Assembly (NCBI GenBank): GCA_019914995.1
Contig: CM034136.1
Location: 759,270-823,269 of the forward strand
Source of the DNA: Acanthochlamys bracteata
Taxonomy: Eukaryota > Streptophyta > Magnoliopsida > Pandanales > Velloziaceae
Reading direction: 5' to 3'
DNA: 64,000 nt
The notes under the pieces were generated by a model. It was not told where the DNA came from. It ran no database searches and saw only the letters and a program-made list of their open reading frames with translations. Below are positions 32,908-44,600 of this stretch, one piece after another. The translations under genes were made by a program, and so were the position numbers. Numbering within the stretch: position 1 is the first letter of the stretch; each line of letters begins with the position of its first letter.

Positions 32908-35879
32908 ATGGTGGGGATTTCAACTTCGAGCTGCGGAGATATGGGAAGTAGCGGAGGTGTAAAGGAAGTAAAGCGTACAGCTACGGCAATGTCAATGCCG
33001 CCTGCGCTAGCGGCTGGGGGATTCAAGAAGGCGAGGGTTTGCACTGCCAAGAAACGAATCAGTCGAATGCCGCCGCCTTGCGCTGCAGGCAAACGAAGCT
33101 CATCTATCGTGGTGTCACGCGGTAATTTGACAGATACTTGCTATTTTTTATAGTCTTTTCTGTTTGTTTGCTATCGAAAATGTTTGTTGATTTTACAGTA
33201 GGAGTTCAAATTTGGTTAAACAGTGAGTTATTACAAAAGATTGATATAGAATTAGGTTGCTAGTATTTTGCAGTAAAAATTGAAGAGCGAAAAATTGATG
33301 CTTCGGTTTAGTAAAGAATGCCGCTTGTTGGTTTCTATGAGTTGGATTGGATGTGCAGTATATTGAAAGCCATTCTTTATTGTGTCTAAAACAATTTCTG
33401 TCTATCTCATTTTGACTGGGGTAATGTGGTTCTATATAGTCAGATAACGCAAAGGATCAGACTTGGAAAAAGGTTGGTTTTATATGGGTTTGATTGCTGT
33501 GGTTGTTTAACTTGTGTTAATGCGGTAATATTGGTACATAGCGAATGGAGTGATATATCACCTGTATCTGTATCTCTACTTGCATTCTTGTTTTGAGAAA
33601 AATGTTTAATGCTGACAAATTGATCTTTGTTTGCTCCTTTTTATTCCCATTTGCTGTATAACTCTTGATTCTGTGAATTGGCCACCTGCTTCTGATGATA
33701 TAGGCATAGATGGACTGGCTGCTATGAAGCACATCTTTGGGATAAAAGTACGTGGAACCAAAATCAGAACAAGAAAGGAAAACAAGGTACATTATAAACC
33801 TCTTGTCTATGTGTAGATTGAATTTATTGTTTCTGTCCTTTGGATTGCTTGCAAGAGCTCGCTCATTTAAAATTTTTTTACGTCTAACCTGTTTATCTAT
33901 TCTGCATGTGACTGGTTGCATGTGCTTATGATGATCGGTCTATCCAGTATACTTAGGTACGCCATTTCCTGCTTGCGCTCCTGTTCAGTTCGGATTATTT
34001 TGTTTATGGATTTTGTTAATGAATTCTACTGATCTGGTTTCTTAATGGCAGGCGCTTATGATGATGAAGAAGCTGCAGCAAGAGCCTATGATTTTGCTGC
34101 TTTAAATATTGGGGGACAGGGACATTGATTAATTTTCCTGTGAGAAATTTTTCTTTCAAAGTTTCAACTTATATATGAAATTACTACTTTAATGGTTTTA
34201 TTTTATACAGGCATTTGGTAATTTGTTAGTCAATTTCTTAGTAGGAGTGGTTAGTTGCTAAAGAATAGTAACCTTACTGATTTTGTAATCTATTTCTAAG
34301 AAGAGCCTACTAATATTCATTGTTTAAGCTCGCTGGTTATTTTACTTTCAAATATGAATTCAGTTCCTCTTGTAATCACTTATCTGTTGACATATTCTAT
34401 AATCAATCTTCCAATCCTTGTTCAGGTTAGTGATTATTCAAGAGATCTGGAAAAGATGCAAATGATTACGAAGGAAGATTACGTTATTTCCCTTAGAAGG
34501 CATGGCTCTGTAACTCTGATATGGTGTTAGTTTTATCTGTTTCAGCTGTATTGACTTTTGTATTTTACTTCCGCAGAAAAACCAGTGCCTTCTCCAGAGG
34601 ATTTCCCAAGTATCATGGAATAGCAAGGTCCCATGGCTTTTGTATCTAATTCAGCTTTAAATTTATAAAAAACATCTTACTGCATTCATCTTCATTAATT
34701 GATTTGCCTAAAGCAACTTGTCCTTTTTTATTTTCATATGTTTTGCTTTCAGTTAGATGGCTTTTCTCTTGTGTTGCAGAAAAATGTCATTATGAGATTG
34801 CGCATCGAGACTAGCTACTCATATGATATTCCTGGTATTAACTGGTTTGCTAAAGAAATGTTTGCCCAAATACCCAAATTTGGTTCAACAGCAGAGAAGT
34901 TAGTGTGGTTTGTAAGTTGGAATAGTTTGAATGGATCATTCATTTAAGGGTATAGCGATTTCTAGGAAGTTGCTTCCATTCCGAAACATTTAGGGGGAAA
35001 AGATAAAATTGTAGCACGGAGCCATGTAATGAGAAATATCATACACTCTTTGTACCCACAGTGACATCTATCTATCTTTCGCCTTAGGGTTCTAATTTCT
35101 GTTTAGACAGTAACTAATAGGTTTTCATTTCGATCTTTTCCAAGTCTAGGTATAATTCCATATCATGACTCAGACTTATGATTCCTGTGCAATTTCTTGA
35201 TGAGACAGCTTCAAGGTAAACGCTGGGAGGGCTCAGTCGGCCAGATGCTTGGAAATGCATATTTAAACAACCTAACTTGCGGTAAGTAAACAGTCAATTG
35301 AGAACTTGGGATAACCTATTTTTTCATGAGTTTCTGGTATTCAATATTTCTTTGTTTGTAAGGTACAGGGAGAGATGCTGTACTGGAAGAAAAATCTGCT
35401 AGCGGATTTGGCACGGAGAGGAAAAAAGACCTAATGCATTATATCAGGCGGTGGATGCCCAAGAAAGCATGCTTCGCAATTACAGAAGAAATTGACAGGG
35501 CGCTCCAATCTTTGGAAACATGTAGAGGAACATTAGAACCTTACATGCCTCCTTCCCTACGGATAAATTACAAAGCAAAGTCTGAGGCACATGGTTTGTC
35601 CGCATGTGATATTTTATCACGGTCTTCAGCATTTAAGGACTTTGAAGATAAGCTAGCTGAAAACAAGAATTTTGCTAGCAGTAAGGGCACCGTGCATTCA
35701 AAAGTCGGAAGTTGTTTGCTGGTGGAATCGAGAGACAAGTAGTTGCATCAGGGTCAGACGCACAAAGAGCACAACCATATGCTTTTACTCCTTTCCTTCC
35801 TGTACCATCAAGAGCTAATTGGAATGCCATTGATCCTCAAGAGCCAGGTTATTGGACAATTTTCTACCCACCAACATGA
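32908..35879 (+). pseudogene. AP2-domain transcription factor (At2g41710/WRI-like group) with frameshifts
   Basis: Exons by homology: 32908-33121, 33704-33786, 33948-33956 (the 9-nt mini-exon encoding VYL), 34052-34139, 34426-34499, 34577-34627, 35205-35281 and 35363-35879. Recognisable parts: [92 protein letters not shown] and RKKDLMHYIRRW. The order matches the plant AP2 subgroup with one canonical and one divergent second repeat. Three single-base losses break the frame: before YRGV (about 33100-33105), after AYDFAAL (about 34103-34107), and near 35700 in the last exon. The annotated ATG frame stops in the mini-exon. Intron 5 has a GC donor (34500). All splice junctions are otherwise preserved. 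It is either a young pseudogene or a real gene with sequence errors. Confidence 0.75.
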
Positions 35880-36439
35880 GAATTTCTTCCATGTCCACAG
35901 ATCTTCCATCAATTCCCTTTCCTTTGCAGCGAGAGTTTTGGCTAATCCATGAGTTGAATTTTCTCCACGTCCTATAGCTGTTTCAACTTAAATAGTCTGC
36001 TTGTTCTTTACAGCTGAAGAACTTCAAAAGTTAGTGAGAACTTAGAACAAACTTCAGTTGTGATAGTTGTTACGCCTTTAAAAGATTTCTTGAACAAAAC
36101 CACGGCATAATGTTATCGAGAATAAATAATCTTGTAAATTTATTGATCATATATGTCACTGTTTGTTTTGTAGATGATCTTATAGCACAAACAGGTTCCA
36201 CTTCTATGAGGCGGAACATGCTTCAATTCAGATTCTATTTGTACCATTTTCTTTGTAGACTACTTTAGTGTGGTAACACATGCTGCAACGATCCAAATTG
36301 GTAAATGGCAAATGTATTATCTGTGGAAAAAGTTCTTGTAGCATTTTATTCAAGAGAAGCATAGCCAGTGTATGGTATGTATCAGTCTCCATCTACCTTT
36401 GCTGCAACCGAAGAACTATCAGAACATGTTTGTAAACTT
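35880..36439. other. Convergent intergenic between the AP2 locus and LBD gene
   Basis: Shared 3' flanks of two converging genes. No further exon, repeat or RNA gene was recognised. AATAAATAATC near 36122 may be a plus-strand polyadenylation signal. Confidence 0.4.
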
Positions 36440-37180
36440 CTAGGCTTGGCTGTGCTGCTGCTGCAGTTGCCGGTAAGGATTATTGTTATTAGAACTTGCT
36501 GCTGTCTTCTCAGGCGGTCTTCCGATATGCATGGCTATGATCTGCGACCGAGTTTCCGCAAGCTCGCGCTCCGTGTTAATAATCTCTTGCTGTAGAAGAC
36601 TGACTACTCCAGCGCTTCCATGTACTGGGTATTGAACCCTGTAGATTGCTTCCCTTGCTATGCATTCTGCAGCAACACCTCGCTCATGAACTGGTAGTTT
36701 CTGTCCCAAAAACAAAGTCCAAAAATAGGTAAAATATGAAAAAGAATCCAAAAATCATTTCATAAAATTTATAATGATGCTTGAAATTTTTCTTGAAGCA
36801 CTTGTTTAGACTTAAATTAGGTGTGTTTCAATAAGCACTTAAACAACAACTGATTCTGTAACCAAAAGCACTTCTACTTATATATAACAGAATTCCCTGT
36901 ACCTAATATCAATGACCAGATAACTGATAACATATTGAAAACATGCAACAAAATCTTAAGCAGACAAATTCATGAAATATTTTTGGGGGAAGATTATGAG
37001 ATGATATATATTTGTTACCTTGAGCATTCTAGTAACATTGCTAGCGCCGAAGATTTTATGAACACAAAGAAATCTAAACTCATCACTTGCAGGGAAATAT
37101 GGAGATAAAATGCAATCTTCGGTGCATCCTCTTCTCAGATGCTTGCACGCAGCACATCTCTTGAAATTATTGTTTGACAT
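36440..37180 (-). CDS. LOB-domain protein, LBD22/23/24-like, 2 exons
   Basis: This is a plant-specific DNA-binding regulator. Exons are 37180-37019 and 36700-36440 (phase 0), giving 140 residues. The zinc-finger-like C block is complete: C9-x2-C12-x6-C19-x3-C23 (CAACKHLRRGCTEDC). A SPYFPASDE segment and the GAS block start follow (VHKIFGASNVTRMLK, 40-54). The second exon opens KLPVHERGVAAECIAREAI, then YPVHGSAGVVSLLQQEI, where the usual family form is close to DPVYGC.G. A coiled-coil-like stretch (INTERELAETRSQIIAMHI) and an Asn/Gln-rich tail ending QLQQQHSQA close the protein. The short length and sequence fit the LBD22/23/24 group. Asp-to-Tyr before the invariant Pro and loss of the Cys in the GC motif are unusual. 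It probably acts in the nucleus; targets are unknown. Confidence 0.85.
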
Positions 37181-38156
37181 TTTTTACGAAGATTTTCTGA
37201 AGATTTTTTGTGGATTTTCCTAGATTTCAATGAAGATTTAATTGAAGTGGAAGAGCTCTTATGGAGAAGAAGGAAGAGAGAGTAGTTTTTTTTTGTTTAA
37301 TATAGTAACTAAAACGGCTACTAAATTTTGAATAATTTCTCATGATTGAAAATTAAACATAATCAATGACAACTAATATATAAATGGTTTAAATAAAGCT
37401 GGGGAATATATAAACAATTCCGTCTTATAAACACTTCTCTAATCAAGTAAATTTTTATTGTTTAAATATTTTTTCATAGGTACCAACCACTTACGTTTTA
37501 TTCTTTAGTAAGCAATAATTTTCATTTTGAATATGGCGTCTTTTAATTGCATAAAAATTGAGTTCGTAAAAGTAAAGTTTAATAAAAAATAAAATTTGAT
37601 AAAAATAAAATTCGAAGTAATATTTGAAAGATATAATATAAAGTTCGGGTGAAAGTAAATTTTTGGTGTGAAAATAAAAATAAAATTTAGATGGTAATTA
37701 AATATTTAAAATGGTCATTATTTATAATATAAAAAGTATTTAAAAATGTTTTTAAAATAATTTTTTTAAATAAAAACTATTTTTATTCTATTTAAAAAAA
37801 TAAAAATTTTTGTTATTAATCTCAAAAAATAAATAAAAATAAATGAAAATAAAATTTTATAATATAATTTTTTAATATATATTTTAAAATTTAAATAAAA
37901 TTTATATAATCTTATAAAAAATTAATAAAAATATAAAATAAATAAATTTTGAAATGGAGCGAGATAAGATGCTACACGATCTAGCGAGAACAAGACTCGG
38001 TCGAGGCCCAACAGGCCGACTTACTTAAGAAAAGGGTATCCCGGCCCAAAAGAAAAACCCGGCAACTCCATTTCTCCCCTCCCGTGATTCTCTCTCTTCT
38101 TCTTCACTCTCACTTTTCCCCAACTTAATCGAATTTCGAAATTTTCAATCACAAAT
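37181..38156. other. Divergent intergenic LBD / LSM5
   Basis: The LBD promoter side (37181-37500) is followed by AT-rich DNA at about 37540-37950. Its first part (GAGTTCGTAAAAGTAAAG) resembles the 8565-8859 MITE and its second part the dispersed AT-rich family. The last ~180 bp before LSM5 is CT-rich (CTCTCTTCTTCTTCACTC), typical of a plant core promoter or 5'UTR. No other gene was seen. Confidence 0.45.
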
Positions 38157-40532
38157 ATGTCACACAATCCTTCTCAGCTCCTCCCATCAGGTTTGGTTTC
38201 AATCAGTAACTTGTTTTTTCTCTTTAATTTTCATTATATTTACATAATTCTAGATTGTTTTTGTGTTTTTCTGATGGAGTCTTTGTTCATGTTTGGTGTT
38301 GATTAGAGTTGATTGATCGGTGCATTGGATCGAAGATTTGGGTGATAATGAAGGGAGACAAGGAGCTTGTTGGAACGCTGAAGGGATTCGATGTATATGT
38401 TAACATGGTTCTTGAAGATGTTACTGAGTAGTATGATTCCAAAACTTAATACCTGATTTGTTTGGTTCCCCCTCCAAATTTACTCGATTTTTTTCTCTTT
38501 ATCATTTTTATCGTTGGAGTCTTTATTGCAAGCTCGAAATTTTTTCTAGTAGCTATGTTGAAGATGGTACTAAGTCATATGATTCTGAAGAAAACCCTGA
38601 TTTGAAGCTTTCTTTTTTCTCTCCATAGTTGGAATGTGAGAATTCGCAGGGTTTATGTTATGATTTGTTGTTTTTTTGTTCTGTTTTGGTAAGTTGGAGT
38701 TTTTATACCAAGTTTGAAGGTATTCTACTAGCTGTACTGGGAAATAGATGTTTGAACATTTTGTTTAAATAGTCAACATCAAATAATTGTCAAATTAGAG
38801 TCCTATAGCTGTTTTATTTAAGTTGCGAGCATCCTCAAGGTTTGTATGTGAAACTTGTTACCTGAGGAAATTTTTTCCCTCGAGATTTTGGGAAGATGTC
38901 ATATCAGAATATAACTGCTGATGATTATGATTTTATCGTCTCTGTGGAGCATGTTAGGTTGTCTTAGGTACTTACATCTTTCTCTCAAATTATTGAGCAA
39001 TTATCTTCAAAACGTTGTCAATTGAATTGCGATATGAATGCTTTTGGATTGCATCTCTTTGAACTATAATCTACCAATAAATTTTAGAAGATGATCACCT
39101 GATTAAGATGTTCAAGAATCCCCTTGGCTTCTTCTGCAGCTTTTATTCTTTGACTTTTCTTACCTGGCTCCCTCCATTCAAATTCTTCTTATAGACATAT
39201 CTTTATCTTCCTCAAACTCAGTAAACACAGTTCCAACAACTGGTTTAGTGCTATTAGGTTTGATGCCTTAGCTGTAGTAGCAGTAACTACCTGTTTTAGC
39301 AAGTTTTAGCCAGCCACAACAGACAACTATCAGCAGTGATGTAGCTCCAACTGGTTCAACCTGACCTGAATGGCTTTTCACTCTAATCGTCTGGTTGCCA
39401 TCAACATACTGATAATTTCCTTATTTCTATTGTGATAGTGCTTTAGTCATGATCGATATATGGTGCTAGCCTGTAAAAAGATGAACTACTTAAGTCGTAC
39501 TTCTTCCTTAAGTTCTTAACTGGTGCATTAAGGTTTCTTTGTTTCATTGTGTAGTGAAATATCAATTTGAATTTGTTTCTGGTGTTGGTTGCAACATGGG
39601 AGTACATCTGAAATTTAGACACACAATGGTGTTCTCTTAGTCTGCTCGCATCTGGGACTTGTTACTAGAATTTAATAGTCTAAGGTCTAATATTTATGTA
39701 CCTACTGGTATGTAACCTTTTTAATTTTCGTGTTTTTATATCAGGTATAGTTCTTAGCATAGTGCTGCTTTTTTTTTTGTTCAATCGCTGATGCTTGGTT
39801 TTTTGTTTCAGTGAAATCACTGCAGAAGGCCGTCGAATTACAAAGCTCGATCAGATTCTGCTTAATGGGAACAACATCGCGATTGTAAGTTACTGTTGGA
39901 CTTTCATTAAACATTTCTGTTGGAGTAGATTTCCTTGTGTCTGTGGTGATCTATAGACTTTGTCCGAACTTTGTTTTCTCATATATATGATGGTTGATTT
40001 TAATGTTTGTGCTTTTAAATAAATATATGGGATATGAAGGTAGCTCATATCACCTACATTGTCATAGCTTTTTGTTAAGACTTGCCATCACAATAGTCTA
40101 CTTCACAATCGACTGGGTGTTCTTTAGATGGAAAACTAATGCTCAGTTAAAGTTTGTTCTCTTCTATTAAGTTGTATTTCTACTTTTCGCTCTCATAAGG
40201 ATTGCAACTAGCTAATCTGATTTGGAGTAAATGATTATCCTGATCTAAATAAGTTTCAACTTTTCACATTTTTATTCTTTTGTTACCTTGACTGGGAGTG
40301 GTAGCATCTTTGTATGTGCAAATGTCTTAGGATAATTAGCACCCTAAAGGGTTGCAAAAAGCCAACTTTCAGGTAACCAATTTCTGGAATATAACATTAT
40401 GGATTATGTTATTTTTGTAAGGTGTTTTGAGTTAGCTAAGCTTAACTCTCTTGATAATGCAAGTATAGGCAACTTTTGATCTGTTCATGCTCCATGCAGC
40501 TGGTTCCAGGTGGTTCTCCTGATGCCGAGTAG
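38157..40532 (+). CDS. LSM5: U6 snRNA-associated Sm-like protein LSM5, 4 exons
   Basis: LSM5 is a subunit of the nuclear LSM2-8 ring, which binds U6 snRNA 3' ends in splicing, and of the cytoplasmic LSM1-7 ring, which activates mRNA decapping. Exons: 38157-38190, 38307-38430, 39812-39884 and 40500-40532, giving 87 residues. The sequence is almost the family consensus: [20 protein letters not shown], Sm1 motif ([20 protein letters not shown]), then [18 protein letters not shown] and Sm2 motif ([14 protein letters not shown]), ending SPDAE. The donor of exon 2 follows GAGTA, so a TAG appears immediately if the intron is retained. Introns 2 (1381 bp) and 3 (615 bp) show no other gene. Confidence 0.96.
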
Positions 40533-41633
40533 GTCGTTGAAGGAAGCAGCAGACTTTGGGCGCTGGAGTTGTATCTTTCCACTGCTATGTACTAACACCA
40601 ATTGCCCGTGTAGAAGTGTATTGACCAGTGATTTTTAAAGATATTCCCAATGCAGCTATGTCATTATTCAAGCTCTAAAGCTTGCACGTTGGATTTTAAT
40701 GGTAGCAATTTTAAAGCATGCCGTTAAACTCAATATTGTGTATTATCATCACTTGCAGGAAACTGTTACTAGTTTCCTGAATGCTTTATATTTGATCTGG
40801 CTTGTGCCATTTACATATGAAAGTGTGGTTTGTTTGTTGTCTAGGATGCATTTGTATCTTTGGAAACTGCCTGCTTGAAGTTTTATGCTACTGGTATCCC
40901 ATTTTTTTGAGAAAGTGGCTGCATTTGTCTAGGATACAATTTCGAAGGCTACTGTGACAATTTCATGTAGCCCATTTTTGGTCTATGCTACTGAACCAGG
41001 AAGCTATTTCTCATAGTTTTCATCAGCTGTATTATAGTTCAGGAAACTTGAGCAAACCATGGGTTCAAAATCACTTTCAGCTGTATTATAAGTTTTTTTG
41101 GCTAAAATTTCAAAATCAATTTTAAAACTAAAGTTTCACTTTTAAACTCATTTTTAATACAAAATAAATACAAAAAATTACTTTTTACTAATTTCATTTT
41201 TAATTCCAAAAATGAGTTTAACACGCGCCCTTAGTTGAAGTTTCCAAAGACAAAAAACCTCTTATGAGCTCTACTTCTGATATTTCATATCAGGATGCTA
41301 GTATCCTCCATAAACTTTTTCTTATACAAATGGTGGCTCAGAGCTTGGAGAAATTTGACATAAAAAGAACAACAGATAACAGCGCCAACTGAGGCAACGC
41401 GGTTAAAATCAACTTCTTTTAGAATGTCTGTTTTGAGACACCAATGATGACAGATTTTGTTTTCATAAAAGATTCTGAAAGGATGTACATATGCAACATG
41501 TGATCATACATCATCTGCTATGAACATCTATAGCTTACAACATTAACCATCTTTGCTTTTGGATACCATCTTTGCTATAGAAAATACAGCGCCCAACAAA
41601 GGAACTATTGGTTATAGATCTTGTCTAGCAGAC
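40533..41633. other. Convergent intergenic LSM5 / RPB7 with a truncated MITE
   Basis: About 40533-41080 is the LSM5 3'UTR and flank. About 41086-41231 is AT-rich and ends GAGTTTAACACGCGCCC followed by TTA (41232-41234). Reversed, this end reads GGGCGCGTGTTAAACTC, like the Tourist-type termini elsewhere in the window, but no left terminus was found. The remainder is the RPB7 3' flank. Confidence 0.45.
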
Positions 41634-44600
41634 TCAAGTGTGTGCAGCAATATCTGGATCATTGATGACCCCCAAGAAATCATCCTTGATCGTGCCAATG
41701 CAGAACTGCAAACATAAAGAAATATGGTAAGACCATAAAAATTGCCAACATAACAAGCATGGTTGAATTACAAACACAATCATATGTTCTAACTTGCCCC
41801 TTGTTTTGAAGGTAGCTGAATTATACAATCAAGAAAATTATACAACATTTCTTTGCATACCTGACCATAGAGTTATGGCTACCACTGTACCAGTGTTGTC
41901 CTATTGATGTGAGTGAAATCATTTCACAATTGTAATATTTCAGTAGTAACAATGTACTCAAATTGGCACAAACAACTATGTAATAATCCCATGTAAACAT
42001 CACTGTTCATTTTAGTATTTTACAGCGTGATCCAAAATTTCAAAATTGATGAACAGTAGCTAATCAATATCTTCACTTATCATCAAAACTGCGAATCGAC
42101 ACAATTCAAAATGCAGTTTGAATGCTGATTGAAATGCAATTTCTTCTGGGTTATTATCATAGTTGAATTATAGCATTTAAAAAGAAACTAAGGATGGCTA
42201 TCCTCAAAAGAGATCATAAAACCATTTTTGTGAGGGCAAAAAGAATGCAGCAAAATATGGTAAATATCATTTGGAGGTTTAATATCGGTGGAGAACTTCA
42301 AATGGGCAAAAAGTAGCATTATGGGCATACAATTTCCGTGGCATCAACACGCGTTCCAATGATCTTCAAGCGTACCTCACTGTCCTTCTGAATTTTCACC
42401 TGATCATTCAGAAATAAAGGAGAGAACTTAAAAGTTAGATAAAATTCCAGGGCAAAAGCATGAGACAAGCAATTTATAGGCTCCAGATGCTCAGAAGTCA
42501 CAGCTGCTCTTTCTATACCAACTACATTATATTATAGTACCTACTGATCCAAAAATCTAAAAGTTCGCCAAATGGAAAGTCAGTTTCAACCTTAAAGCCA
42601 CCTCTGGAGAACTATGTTGTATACCTGTCAATCTCCAACTCTCACAATCAACTGAAGATAAATTTAGAAGGCTTCCTAATTGAAATCCACTCAAAAGTTG
42701 GCAAAGATGTAGCGGCAGACCAACGGCGAGAAAATTGGTTTCATTCTCAGAAACTCAAGTTTATCTAAATTTATCAGAAAAGCTTTATCAATAATCATGA
42801 CCCTTTTCTAATAAGAAGCTTCATACTCTCCACCGACAATGTGGCAATATCATTTTGACCTCCAAAAGTTCTCATTTGGAAGGTACCTTCCAATTTTATG
42901 CCTCAAAGCATGAACTTGGAAAGACATATTTTATATTTGGTGGGGGTCATACCGGTCATTTAAAAACAATTTTGAAAGCTGCAATATTACCATCTCTAGA
43001 TGTATAACTTTCTATCTATGCATCAATCATCTAAACACAGCTAAGCTCATAGCAAAAGGATGTTCCCAATTTGGCAGTCATGTTATAGTAAAAGTTCTAA
43101 ATGATTTCTTTATCAACTTGTGACAAAATTAAATTCTTTCTAACTATGTAAACTAATTATGTATTGAAACACCAGTCCTGAGGCGATTCATAGCTAAAAC
43201 AGCCATGAAATATAGTATCTCTCGTCGTTAAGAGAATCACATTCTTCATAACTGTTTTGGCCATGAAGCACATCAAAATTGATATGCTGATACACCATTG
43301 AATTGAAAACTTATTACCATTTGGAGTGTTAAAATCTTTCTAACCAGGTAAACCAATTATACATTGATGCATCAATCCAGACGTGATTCATAATCAAAAT
43401 AGCGATGACAAATAGTTGTTTAGAGATGCAATTTTTCACAACTATTCATGTCGTTAAGCACATCAGTATTGATGTTTTAAAAAGCAAATGGATGAAAATT
43501 TTAACTTTGGAAAGTATTAAACTCATTCTAATTTTGTTGATTATTATGTAGTCACACATACGTCGTGACACGGGTATGACCGAAAGCAACTCCTCATAGC
43601 CGCTTTGGCTTTAAAGCACATTAGGGGTTGATGCATCAATACACAACTGCATGGAAAGTTATTAACTTTGAAAATTTTAAATTCACTCTAACTATGTTAA
43701 ACAATTATGTATGACATGTCAATCCTTACGTAGTCATAGAGAAAACAGTCATAACAAATAGCATTTCTCATGATTGAGAATCATAATTCTTCATAACTTT
43801 TTCAGTCATGAAGCACATCACAATTGACATGTCAATACATGCTCGGATGGAAAATTATTAACTTTAAAAATATTAAATTCTTTTTAAGTATGTAAACAAA
43901 AAATGGTTTAATACTTTAACTCTGGCGCGGTTCACGACCAAAACAACCATGAATAGTGGCATTTCCCAAAAGTTTAAACAACAATACTAGATAGCCACTA
44001 GAAGTAAACAACAAAGAAATAGCAAAAGAAGAGAATTCCAATAGTTTTTTTTGTAATGACTCCGAACAAGAAATAACAACAAATGAACTTACCGAACCAT
44101 CGGATGTAGTGTAGTTTGGCATGTCACCAGTCTGAAACTCCATATCATCAGGAATCAACTAAGGAACATGAAGAAATAAACCAACAAAGTGAGGCATTAG
44201 AATTCCTAAAACTTCTAAAAGAGCAGCAAATGTGCATGAGGGGGCTCAATCCCTACATGATTTGAAACGAATATTTGGACAGGCCCAGCCTCAGCAAAGA
44301 ATCCCATCTGCAGGGCGTTCACAAACCGAGTATGATCAGATTCAAACAAATATTTGCTTTTATTGAATAAAAAGCATTCGAGATAGTGCAGGCAGTAGTA
44401 GGGAAAGGTTTTCTTGCCTTGTTGACCATGGTGACAACTGCCTCAAGAATCTCGCCTTTGAAGGGCCGGAAAACTACACATTGGTACTTGACTGGGAATG
44501 TAACAAATCCAGTCCCCTCTCGAATAAGGCCCTTACCTATATCCTCCACACCAGTTATAGCCACCACAAACCCATGTCGACCACTGCTACATAAAAAGTA

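Noticed and set aside
33517..33921. Minus-strand open frame of 134 codons
   Set aside because: It lies antisense to AP2 intron 1, exon 2 and intron 2; the sense strand carries the conserved AP2 motif and splice sites.
34699..34947. Plus-strand frame between AP2 exons 6 and 7
   Set aside because: Lies in the intron joining AAG (34627) to ACAGCTTCAAGG (35205), and has no AP2-family counterpart.
43130..43965. CRISPR-like array
   Set aside because: Units are 160-200 bp, highly diverged, without short identical repeats or uniform spacers, and the genome is a plant's.
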